DNA from: Myxococcales bacterium
GTDB lineage: Bacteria > Myxococcota_A > Polyangia > Polyangiales > Polyangiaceae
Length of the DNA stretch: 48,763 nt
Direction: 5' to 3'
NCBI GenBank assembly: GCA_023248735.1
Contig: JAHFDY010000006.1
Coordinates: forward strand, 1-48,763
Position numbers and translations under genes: made by a program. Positions within the stretch are counted from its first letter, which is position 1, and the number at the start of each line of letters is the position of its first letter. The notes beneath the pieces were generated by a model, which was not told where the DNA came from, did no database searches, and saw only the letters and a program-made list of their open reading frames with translations. Shown here in pieces: positions 33,843-41,037 of this stretch.

Positions 33843-34364
33843 ATGCAGGTATCCGGAATGGTCTCCATGTGCGTTGTCCTCCTTGCCGCTGGCGTTGCCG
33901 GCTGTAGGGATTCCAAGCCGACCTTTGAGCTTGGCCCAGGTGATTGGCTCGACACTTCTCCCGCGGCAACGATGGTCGATCCGATTGGGCTTGAGGCGAC
34001 GCTATCCTGGTCGCTCGCTTGCGATCGAGACCTCAAGTTACAGATAACCGCGCGCGTTTCCGACGCGTCCGTGACGTCGATGGGGAAGGTCCGGTCGGGC
34101 AAGAGCTTGAGGCACGTGACCGTGGCCGTGCTGAGCAATCCGTCAAATGATAGCGTATTTCTCGACAAGTCGGTCGGCCGTCCTGGTGCGAAGCCGGCAT
34201 ACCGAGCCAGCGGGTACTGGAATCAAAACGCCGATCGCCCTGCCGATTTCGAGGTTGTTGAGGTTCCGCTTCGCCTCCGAACAGGTTGGGACGCAAACGA
34301 GTACTTCAACATTCGCATTCAGGGCGACGGTTCGTTGTCCACCTCGCGATGCAAGCTGATTTGA
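33843..34364 (+). CDS. Hypothetical lipoprotein
   Basis: A 173-residue protein with a lipoprotein signal (MVSMCVVLLAAGVAGC, Cys21). The mature part is probably beta-rich and small. It contains KSLRHVTVAVLSNPSNDSVF and ends with a second cysteine (STSRCKLI), which may pair with Cys residues near the middle (SLACDRDLK). No family was recognised. Start codons at 33837 (TTG) and 33858 are alternatives; 33843 was taken as the first ATG. It is divergent from era and its stop lies 80 bases before the large GT39-like gene. Confidence 0.65.
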   Translation: MQVSGMVSMCVVLLAAGVAGCRDSKPTFELGPGDWLDTSPAATMVDPIGLEATLSWSLACDRDLKLQITARVSDASVTSMGKVRSGKSLRHVTVAVLSNPSNDSVFLDKSVGRPGAKPAYRASGYWNQNADRPADFEVVEVPLRLRTGWDANEYFNIRIQGDGSLSTSRCKLI

Positions 34365-34444
34365 GAAAGTGCGCCCGATCGCCCGCCGGGGTCACATTCG
34401 AGCTTGCGTTAAGAGCTCAGCCATTCGAAAACGCCCATAAGCGC

Positions 34445-37045
34445 ATGGCTTCCGAAATAGAAATTCCGACAGAAAGTGCGACAGGCGCCGAGGCTGAAGT
34501 CGCTCCCGCTGAGACTCCTCCCGCGCCGGTGATTTCGCAGCGTCAAGCGCGGGCGCTCACTGTTGCCGCGATTGTTGTTCCGGCGGTGCTCTTTCTCATT
34601 GCGCCACCACTATCGGCGAGTGGCCTTTGGGACCCGCATGAACTCAACGTGGCAGAGTTCTCGCGACGCATCGCCGTGAGCCTCTTCGGTGCGACAAAGC
34701 TCTCGCTCGAGGGCGCCGACAATCACCTGCCGTACCTCAACGATTTGGGTCGGCCTTCCTTGCCGTTCCTCTCGATCGCGGGCGGCTTCAAGCTGTTCGG
34801 TTTGTCCGAGTGGGCGGGCCGCCTCCCGCTCGCAGTCTGGGGCATCGCCGGCGTTGTTGCGACGTACGCGTGGGTCTCGCGCTTGATCGATCGACGCGCG
34901 GGCCTCTATGCGGCACTCGCCCTTTCGACGATGCCGCTTTACGCCGTGCATGCGCGCACGCTTCTTGGCGACGTTTGCATGATGAGCGCGTTCTCGATGG
35001 CGTTCGGTGGCTTGCTCGTTGCCGTCATCGATCACCGCAAGGGCGAGAATCAAAATGCGGTCGCACGGCTTGCGTTCGGCGTGCTCGGCATCGGCGGGCT
35101 GCTTGCGGGATACTATTCGCGCGGTGCGCTCCTCGGCGTTGCCGCTCCCGTTCTCGCGGTTGGCGCCGCTGCGCTTGTGTGCACGTTTGCGCAAAGTCAC
35201 GTTGAACAGCGAGTTGAGCGCCTGAGTCTGCTCATCGTTGGCGCCTCATTTGTAACCATTTCTGTTGCAATTATCGTCAAGGCATTTGCCGTTGTTGAGG
35301 CGGGCGGTGCCGACAAAAATCTGAGCATGTGGCTTGGTGCGATGGTCCGAACCAACGGGCACTATCCGACGTTCGACTACTACGTCGGCGTTCTCGGGCA
35401 TGCCCTTGCACCTTGGAGTGCGTTCGTCCCCTTCGCGCTCGGTCGCCTCTTTCTGGCGCCAGCGGGCGTCTCCGGGGAAGTGGCGACGCGCGAGAGCAAG
35501 ACCCGCGTCGCGATCATCTTGGGCGCTTCCGTCGCGCTCGCATGCCACGGCCTTCTCGCGCCCCGTGTCGAGCTGATGGCTTTCATCGCGCCATCGGTGC
35601 TCGCGGCAGCGTGCGGCATCGCCATTCGTGATTTTGAACGTGGGGCACCGTCTGCGATTCCAGTTGGTGTCGGTACCCTCCTTCTCGCGGCCGTATTTTA
35701 CAGCGACTTTGACAAGCTCCCTGAGAAAGCCTTTCAAGGGTTCGCTCTCAGCGTATCGACATTTCCCGACTCGTTTAAGGCGCCGTCGCACACCTTGTGG
35801 CGAGTCGTGCTCGGCAGCTTCGCGGCGGTCGCGTTCATCGTCTGGCTCGAACGTGAGCCAAAGCGGGAACCTTTCGCGCGCGAAAACTATCTTGTGCCGA
35901 TCCGCGCCGTGTCATCGGCGCTCGACGGTTGGCTTTCGGTGATCTACTTCGCGCTCGTCGCGGCCTCGGCACTCGCCGCCGCCGGCCTGTGGATCGGCGC
36001 GCGCCAGAAGTACGCATTCGTCTCTCAGGTGCCCTTTGCGTATCGTCCATACCTCATGAACGTGTGGTGGGCGTTGGCGCTGCTACCCTTTGCGCTCATC
36101 GCCGGAGTCATTGGAGCATCCGACTTGCTTCACTGGAACTCCAAGCACGGACTCGGCCCCGTTCTTCGGAGCCGCGGCGCGCTGTTCGCGATCTTCGGGT
36201 CGGTAGCCGCAACGATTCTCTCGAGCATCTATTACCCCGCACTTGCGAACCAGCTCTCGCCGAAAGACGTGTTTCGCAGTTACGAAAAGTACGGCGGAAA
36301 GAGTGGATCACTCGGTCTCCTCGGCATCGGAAATCGTGCTGCCGCGTACTACGCAGGTGGGCAAGTCACGAACCTTGCAACACCCGAAGCCGCCCACGCT
36401 TGGCTCAACGCAGGCGGCTCGACCAGGCGCTTCGTCGCGATGCGAGGCGAAGAGCTGGCGAAGCTCAACAAACTTTACCGCGACACGAGCATGCCACGTC
36501 AGAACCTACCGGTGCTCGATGCGCGATCGAGTCAAGTTCTTCTCGCATCCTCAATGCTCATCACTGGCGAGACCAACGCGAACCCGCTCTCACCGTGGCT
36601 CTTTGCCGATCAGCCCGCGATCGCGAAGCCACTCAAGGTGAATCTCGAAGACAAGCTCGAGGTACTTGGCTACGACATGGTCGACCTGAAAGACAACAAA
36701 GTTGACTATTTGACGATGGGGAAGCCGACGCGCATAAGGTTCTACTTCCGCGTGCTTGAGCCGATCGATCGCGACTGGGAAGCCTTCATTCATATCGATC
36801 GCGACGCACTCCGATACAACGGTGATCATAAGCCGATGCAAGGTAAGTACCCGATGACCTATTGGCTAAAGGGCGACATCGTGGTCGACGATCATAAGGT
36901 CGAGCTCGGACCAAATTTCAGCAGTGGCAAGTACAAGCTCTACTTCGGGTTCTTTCCGGGGGGCGACGCACCTCGCATGAAGGTCGTGAGCGGCCCAAGC
37001 GACGGAGACAACCGCGTGTTTGGTGGAGAGGTACGCATACAGTGA
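34445..37045 (+). CDS. GT39-like membrane glycosyltransferase
   Basis: An 866-residue membrane protein with roughly 12-14 TM segments and a soluble C-terminal domain of about 200 residues. The first periplasmic loop after TM1 carries GLWDPHELNVAEFSRRIAVS, with the paired acidic residues expected of PMT/ArnT (GT39, GT-C fold) enzymes that use lipid-phosphate sugars. DNHLPYLNDLGRPSLPFLSI fits the second conserved loop. The C-terminal domain has a beta-rich LGYDMVDLKDNKVDYLTMGK and RIRFYFRVLEPIDRDWEAFI, found in several membrane glycosyltransferases and likely extracytoplasmic. The ATG at 34445 avoids the upstream shadow frame that overlaps the lipoprotein gene. It may glycosylate a lipid, protein or lipid A-like acceptor. 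Confidence 0.78.
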   Translation: MASEIEIPTESATGAEAEVAPAETPPAPVISQRQARALTVAAIVVPAVLFLIAPPLSASGLWDPHELNVAEFSRRIAVSLFGATKLSLEGADNHLPYLNDLGRPSLPFLSIAGGFKLFGLSEWAGRLPLAVWGIAGVVATYAWVSRLIDRRAGLYAALALSTMPLYAVHARTLLGDVCMMSAFSMAFGGLLVAVIDHRKGENQNAVARLAFGVLGIGGLLAGYYSRGALLGVAAPVLAVGAAALVCTFAQSHVEQRVERLSLLIVGASFVTISVAIIVKAFAVVEAGGADKNLSMWLGAMVRTNGHYPTFDYYVGVLGHALAPWSAFVPFALGRLFLAPAGVSGEVATRESKTRVAIILGASVALACHGLLAPRVELMAFIAPSVLAAACGIAIRDFERGAPSAIPVGVGTLLLAAVFYSDFDKLPEKAFQGFALSVSTFPDSFKAPSHTLWRVVLGSFAAVAFIVWLEREPKREPFARENYLVPIRAVSSALDGWLSVIYFALVAASALAAAGLWIGARQKYAFVSQVPFAYRPYLMNVWWALALLPFALIAGVIGASDLLHWNSKHGLGPVLRSRGALFAIFGSVAATILSSIYYPALANQLSPKDVFRSYEKYGGKSGSLGLLGIGNRAAAYYAGGQVTNLATPEAAHAWLNAGGSTRRFVAMRGEELAKLNKLYRDTSMPRQNLPVLDARSSQVLLASSMLITGETNANPLSPWLFADQPAIAKPLKVNLEDKLEVLGYDMVDLKDNKVDYLTMGKPTRIRFYFRVLEPIDRDWEAFIHIDRDALRYNGDHKPMQGKYPMTYWLKGDIVVDDHKVELGPNFSSGKYKLYFGFFPGGDAPRMKVVSGPSDGDNRVFGGEVRIQ

Positions 37046-37131
37046 CGACGGTGTGAGCCGCATCGTCTGCTGTCGTCAACTGAGACGCACAAGTTCCTTT
37101 GCATCGAGTTTCTTTGAGGCGCAGACACTTT

Positions 37132-37139
37132 AGAGGTGG
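37132..37139 (+). promoter_or_regulatory. Ribosome binding site of PilZ gene
   Basis: AGAGGTGG, 5 bases before ATG 37145. It decides this start over the in-frame GTG at 37136, which lies inside it. Confidence 0.65.
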
Positions 37140-37144
37140 AACCT

Positions 37145-37549
37145 ATGGCTAACGTGGATGACCTGTTGACCGATGACGACGATGTTCATGCGTTCGGCTA
37201 CCTCAATCGACGCACCTACGATCGCTACGACGTGACTTGGGCGGTCGACTGCGTGACGGACCAGACCTTCTTGTTCGCGTCGATCTCGAACATCAGCGAG
37301 ATGGGCATCTTTGTGAGAACGGAGCATCCGTTGCCGATGGGCACACCACTCGCGCTGCAGTTCGCACCGCCTGGGTACACCCCTTTCAAGCTTGACGGGG
37401 TCGTCACGTGGATCAATCCGATGCGCGATTCTGGCGACAACCCGAATCCGGGCATGGGCGTCCGGTTTAATCACCTCGAGAAAGCCGATCGAGCGAGGCT
37501 CATCGAGATCATCCGAACGATCGCTTACTTGCGTGAGCCCGCTTCTTAG
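37145..37549 (+). CDS. PilZ-domain protein, predicted c-di-GMP receptor
   Basis: A 134-residue single-domain PilZ protein. Both parts of the c-di-GMP motif are present: RxxxR (Arg23 to Arg27 in RRTYDRYDV) and NxSxxG (Asn49, Ser51, Gly54 in ISNISEMGIFVRT). The C-terminus completes the beta barrel (GVVTWINPMRDSG, GMGVRFNHLEKADRARL). The length and the TPxGTPLxLxFxxPG segment resemble the small PilZ proteins that myxobacteria have in numbers. It may control motility or polysaccharide output in response to c-di-GMP, but the target is unknown. Its stop overlaps the stop of the convergent gene by 4 bases. Confidence 0.88.
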   Translation: MANVDDLLTDDDDVHAFGYLNRRTYDRYDVTWAVDCVTDQTFLFASISNISEMGIFVRTEHPLPMGTPLALQFAPPGYTPFKLDGVVTWINPMRDSGDNPNPGMGVRFNHLEKADRARLIEIIRTIAYLREPAS

Positions 37550-38094
37550 CGATCGACGAGTGACATTCGAACCGTGACTCCAACTTCGCCGAGCAGTTGG
37601 GCCAACGTCTTCGCCGCAGCGCCAGTTACGCGGGCCTCACGAACGCCGCTGCGAGCAATTTCGGCAGCCACTTGCGAGAGCCAAAGATCGGCCGACTCTG
37701 CGTCTGGTGGCGGATCAGCGATCACAACCGCGCATTCATCGTCGAGTTGTGTCCAACCTCTCGGCCACTTTGAGGCAACGTCGAGGCGATCGATTTCGCG
37801 CAGCTCTCGCACGTAGGCTTCAAGTACGGCGACAGACGCTTCGTCGCACCAAGCGTCTGGCAGCGCTGCAATATTAGTAACTACAGATGTTACAAATGGC
37901 GGACTCGCGTGAGCGAGAGCCAGCGATGTGCCAATGACGGTGCAGAGACGAAGCCCATCTGCGGCGTCGATCGAACCGTCGGTTAACCTGATGCGCAGCG
38001 CATTAAGCGATTCGCTCGCGGCGCGATCGTTCTTATCGACAGCGTGCGCGTCATCGCGAGCCCGCCAGCGCTTTACCAATTCAATGTGCGGCAT
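37546..38094 (-). CDS. Hypothetical cytoplasmic protein
   Basis: An unrecognised 182-residue protein without signal peptide or membrane segments. It opens with a charged helix (MPHIELVKRWRARDDAHAVD), has a central Ala/Leu-rich helical part (DAADGLRLCTVIGTSLALAH) and ends with beta/alpha stretches (DDECAVVIADPPPDAESADL). The ATG at 38094 gives a 14-base overlap with the upstream anti-sigma gene. The longer frame to 38265 would overlap it by more than 180 bases in a low-quality Arg/Lys/Pro-rich region. It is probably co-transcribed with the sigma/anti-sigma pair as a third gene. Confidence 0.6.
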   Translation of the reverse strand: MPHIELVKRWRARDDAHAVDKNDRAASESLNALRIRLTDGSIDAADGLRLCTVIGTSLALAHASPPFVTSVVTNIAALPDAWCDEASVAVLEAYVRELREIDRLDVASKWPRGWTQLDDECAVVIADPPPDAESADLWLSQVAAEIARSGVREARVTGAAAKTLAQLLGEVGVTVRMSLVDR

Positions 38095-39280
38095 CGCTTG
38101 CTGCTGGATCGGAGGGTGCGGCCTTTTTCGGTGACGCCGGCGCTCCATTTCGAGTGGCACGTCCACGATTCGACTCGAGCTCGGCTTTCGCTGCAGGCCC
38201 AAGGGTTGGTGAATTTTCGATCGAGCGAAGGCGATCGTCCGCTTCGGCGTGGGCGCCCATCGCACGCAAACACTTGGCGCTCTCGAGCGTCGCTTGATCG
38301 CCTGCCGGGGTACCGCGCGCCCGTTTTGCGAGCGCGTCGAATTCCTTCACAGCAGTGTTACATTTGCCGCTGCCGTCCCTCGCGCTACGAGCCGCCCAAA
38401 GCGCGGCGTTGGGGTCGTTCTTCGCTTCAGTCTGAAACGATCGCCGTGCGTTGTCATAGTCGCGGTTTTTGTACTGTTCGAGGCCGCGCTGAAGATTCTG
38501 CCTTTCCGCCGCCGGTGCGGTGTTGGCAGCAGGCTCGGCCACCGAAGGGGGTACCGGTGACGGTGAAGGCTTGCCGGCTAGGCCCTCTCCAATGCCGCCA
38601 TACCCAGTTCCGTCCGATCTCAAGTTTGCCCCGCTCTGCGGCGCAGTCGCCTGAACCGTCGCGGTCGCGGCAGCCGACGCCGCGGGAAGGTTGCTTTCCT
38701 CAAGGGCCTTGTCTTTCTGAAGATCTCCCTTTCTGTGAGTAGCCTCTTTCGCTTCGTCCTCTTCGCCTCGCGCGCGAGGTGGCGATTTTGACTGTGGCAC
38801 CCCGGCGCTCATCGTTCCTGATTTTGCGTTCTCCTGGCTCGCGCTTGCTGGCTTGTCTGCAGGTGATCCCATCTCTTCGACGGACATGGATCGTTTGTCG
38901 TTTGACTGCCGTGAGTGCATGAGCACGGCACTCGAGCCCAGCATCAAGACAAAGAGCGCAGCCATTGCCGTCTGCGGTCGCATCGCCCAGCGACCCGCGC
39001 GCGATACCCAGCCCGAATTTTGGGTGGCGTTTCGCTTATTGATATCAATGGGTGTTACTTTTTCAGCGTCAGCGACCGCGCTCAAAATGCGAGCTTCGAG
39101 CGACGAAGGCACTTCGACGTCGTGCTGCTGAAACGCCGCTCGTGTCCGCCGTAAGCCCTCGAGTTGCGGAGCGCAACGCAGGCAGCTTTGTGCGTGTTTG
39201 CGCATGGCCGCGCTCGTGAGCTCGTCAAGCTCGCCGTAAAGCTCATCGAGGAGCAGGGATTCGAACTTTTCACAGTTCAT
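38081..39280 (-). CDS. Zinc-finger anti-sigma factor with TPR-like C-terminus
   Basis: A 399-residue membrane protein. The N-terminus is a ZAS zinc-binding anti-sigma domain: Cys3, then His29-x3-Cys33-x2-Cys36 (RKHAQSCLRCAPQ). One TM at about residues 95-115 (ALFVLMLGSSAVLM) is followed by a long Ser/Ala/Pro/Lys-rich linker. The C-terminal domain, about 260-385, has TPR-like repeats (RGLEQYKNRDYDNARRSFQT). It should hold the upstream sigma factor in the cytoplasm and release it on an envelope signal sensed or scaffolded by the periplasmic TPR part. It starts 15 bases after the sigma stop. The three-part design parallels the first sigma locus of the window. Confidence 0.85.
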   Translation of the reverse strand: MNCEKFESLLLDELYGELDELTSAAMRKHAQSCLRCAPQLEGLRRTRAAFQQHDVEVPSSLEARILSAVADAEKVTPIDINKRNATQNSGWVSRAGRWAMRPQTAMAALFVLMLGSSAVLMHSRQSNDKRSMSVEEMGSPADKPASASQENAKSGTMSAGVPQSKSPPRARGEEDEAKEATHRKGDLQKDKALEESNLPAASAAATATVQATAPQSGANLRSDGTGYGGIGEGLAGKPSPSPVPPSVAEPAANTAPAAERQNLQRGLEQYKNRDYDNARRSFQTEAKNDPNAALWAARSARDGSGKCNTAVKEFDALAKRARGTPAGDQATLESAKCLRAMGAHAEADDRLRSIENSPTLGPAAKAELESNRGRATRNGAPASPKKAAPSDPAASDAAH

Positions 39281-39295
39281 GACGACTCATGGCTC

Positions 39296-39898
39296 TCATT
39301 TCAGGGACCGCGCAAAGTCTTCGTACTCCAATAGCGCTTCTTGCAATCGTTCGAGCGCATAGCGCATCCGACTTTTGACCGTGTTCTCGCTTACGCCAGT
39401 GACTTCGGCAATCTCCTTGAACGGTAGATTCGCTATCTCGCGCAGCAGGAAAACTTCGCGCTGTTCGCTCGGCAATAAGTCGACGGCGCCTTGAATGCGC
39501 GCCGAGAGCTCGTTGCTGCTTGCCGCTCGCTCCACATCTGCCTTCGCATCCCGTGTTTGTTCGCCCAAAGTCGGTCCCTCGCCCTCGGCCGCTGGGTTGC
39601 CCGCGTCCAGCGATGCGTGCCGTCGATGGACCTGCCGCCGCGCGTGGTCCAGACACAGATTGCGGACAATCGTGAAGAGCCACGTGAGAAATCGCGCTTG
39701 CTCTTTGAAGTCGGCCGCCGATTGCACGACCCGCACAAACGCATCCTGCGCCACGTCCTGTGCCACGTCGGGTGAACGCACGTGCCGCATCGCAAAGTGA
39801 AAAACGGCCCGCTGATGGCGTCGGACGAGAACCGTCATCACGGACCGGTCGCCGCCGCAATATTGCCGCATGAGCTCTTCGTCGGAAGCCTGGCTCAT
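39296..39898 (-). CDS. ECF-type RNA polymerase sigma factor (RpoE-like)
   Basis: A 200-residue ECF sigma factor. Region 2 includes LVRRHQRAVFHFAMRHVRSP and the DNA-melting block FLTWLFTIVRNLCLDHARRQ. Region 4 has LPSEQREVFLLREIANLPFK followed by the helix-turn-helix EIAEVTGVSENTVKSRM. It closely resembles the RpoE-like group that pairs with ZAS anti-sigma factors, and such a gene follows directly. The start at 39898 (SQASDEELMRQYCGG) is preferred to the frame start at 39943, since region 2 begins right after it. A divergent 326-base region separates it from the motility-type operon. Confidence 0.9.
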   Translation of the reverse strand: MSQASDEELMRQYCGGDRSVMTVLVRRHQRAVFHFAMRHVRSPDVAQDVAQDAFVRVVQSAADFKEQARFLTWLFTIVRNLCLDHARRQVHRRHASLDAGNPAAEGEGPTLGEQTRDAKADVERAASSNELSARIQGAVDLLPSEQREVFLLREIANLPFKEIAEVTGVSENTVKSRMRYALERLQEALLEYEDFARSLK

Positions 39899-40224
39899 GC
39901 TTTCGCTCTCTCGGAACGATGGCGAACCCCTGACGCGCCACAAACGCGGCCCTTTCGGGGCGCGCTTGCGTGAGCAACGGTTGGGGTGCTGGGCTCATAC
40001 ATGTTCAGACGCACCAGTCGGCCCGAGGATCTTCACCCGGGCGGCGCACAGGTTGCCACATCTCGGCTTATTTTGGTCGGTAGAACCCATATCGCGGCTT
40101 TTGGCGGCAAGAAGCGCGCCCGCCCGCCCGCCCTTGTTGCAAACCTGCTCGCGAGGCCAGTACACTCGCTCTGTTAGTCTCATCGTTGGGAAGCGCGTGA
40201 TTTTACGCGAAAGGAACGTTAGCC
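39899..40224. other. Divergent intergenic region between sigma gene and motility-type operon
   Basis: This 326-base gap holds no convincing gene. The right part has a possible sigma-70 promoter (separate entry) and a short GC-only repeat (four units of CGCC near 40118-40133). The left part, upstream of the sigma gene, shows no clear ECF consensus that I can identify. Confidence 0.5.
40137..40166 (+). promoter_or_regulatory. Possible sigma-70 promoter of the TPR operon
   Basis: TTGCAA (40137-40142) and TACACT (40161-40166) are separated by 18 bases and would start a leader of about 50 bases before the ATG at 40225. Both boxes deviate from consensus, so this is a suggestion. Confidence 0.3.
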
Positions 40225-41037
40225 ATGCAACGGACGGCGACTCTGCTCGGTGCAGCAGTGACCTTAACTCTCGCTTCGGTATTTGCGTTTGCGCAACCCG
40301 CTGCCGATGCTGGTGCCCCCGCGCCGACCGCATCTGCCGCTGTTGCGAGCGCCTCAGCGGCGTCAAGTGCCGCTACCGCCGTGCCGCCGACCTCATCGGT
40401 GGCACCCTCGACGTCAGCGCCGGCTCCGCCAGCACCGGCACCGACGGCCTCGGCGCCTGCGGTGGACGGTCCCACCTACGCGGTGCGCCTCCGCGATCTC
40501 GAGTCGCGGGTAGACGAGCTCAAAGAGCAGATTCGCCGAAGTCATACGAGGCTAGCGATTCTCTCCGACACGATCATGTCAGGCGGCGTCGCTGGTTCAC
40601 GCTCTGAGATTCAGCTTGTCAACGAGATGTCGGGCGCGTTCCGGTTGATCAAGGCGCTTTTCATCGTCGACGGGGCAGTGCAATACAACACCGGCGACGA
40701 AAGCGGCGCAATGGCCGACAAGAAGGAGATCGCCATCTTCAACGGCGCGATCAATCCTGGCGACCATACGATTTCGGTCGTCTTGAACTTCCAAGGTCAT
40801 GGGTTCGGTCTCTTTACCTACTTGCGCGGTTACAAATTCGAAGTGAAGTCGAGTCACTCGTTCACCGCACTCGAGGGGAAGAACGTCCTCATCACCGCGG
40901 TCGCCCACGAGAAGGGTGGGGTCACGACGCCTCTTGAGCAGCGTCCGTCAATTGAGTGGCGCGAAAAGGTGTCAGCACTTACGCCAGCGCAAGTGGGCAA
41001 GGGCACGACGCCACCGCAGCTCGGGGCGCAAAAATGA
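40225..41037 (+). CDS. Exported coiled-coil protein with Ala/Pro-rich linker
   Basis: A 270-residue exported protein. A signal peptide (RTATLLGAAVTLTLASVFAF, cut near AQPA) is followed by an Ala/Pro/Ser/Thr linker to about residue 85. A short coiled coil (RLRDLESRVDELKEQIRRSH) then leads into a beta-rich domain of about 140 residues (PGDHTISVVLNFQGHGFGLF, YLRGYKFEVKSSHSFTA). I recall related myxobacterial proteins being misnamed dihydrolipoamide acetyltransferase because of the Ala/Pro linker; no lipoyl or catalytic domain is visible. AAAGGA lies before the start. Its stop overlaps the next ATG by 4 bases, placing it in the motility-type TPR operon as a probable periplasmic component. Confidence 0.75.
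   Translation: MQRTATLLGAAVTLTLASVFAFAQPAADAGAPAPTASAAVASASAASSAATAVPPTSSVAPSTSAPAPPAPAPTASAPAVDGPTYAVRLRDLESRVDELKEQIRRSHTRLAILSDTIMSGGVAGSRSEIQLVNEMSGAFRLIKALFIVDGAVQYNTGDESGAMADKKEIAIFNGAINPGDHTISVVLNFQGHGFGLFTYLRGYKFEVKSSHSFTALEGKNVLITAVAHEKGGVTTPLEQRPSIEWREKVSALTPAQVGKGTTPPQLGAQK

Noticed and set aside
38094-38265. N-terminal extension of the gene at 37546
   Set aside because: It would overlap the anti-sigma gene by over 180 bases and is Arg/Lys/Pro-rich; ATG 38094 is more likely.
39270-39998. Long minus-strand frame over the second ECF sigma gene
   Set aside because: Arg-rich and without motifs; it is a shadow of the sigma factor in another frame.
40117-40134. CGCC tandem units as a functional repeat
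   Set aside because: Four short units in a GC-rich region are compatible with chance and show no further structure.
40225-41037. Dihydrolipoamide acetyltransferase
   Set aside because: Only the Ala/Pro linker resembles such enzymes; there is no lipoyl domain and no catalytic HxxxDG motif, and it has a signal peptide.
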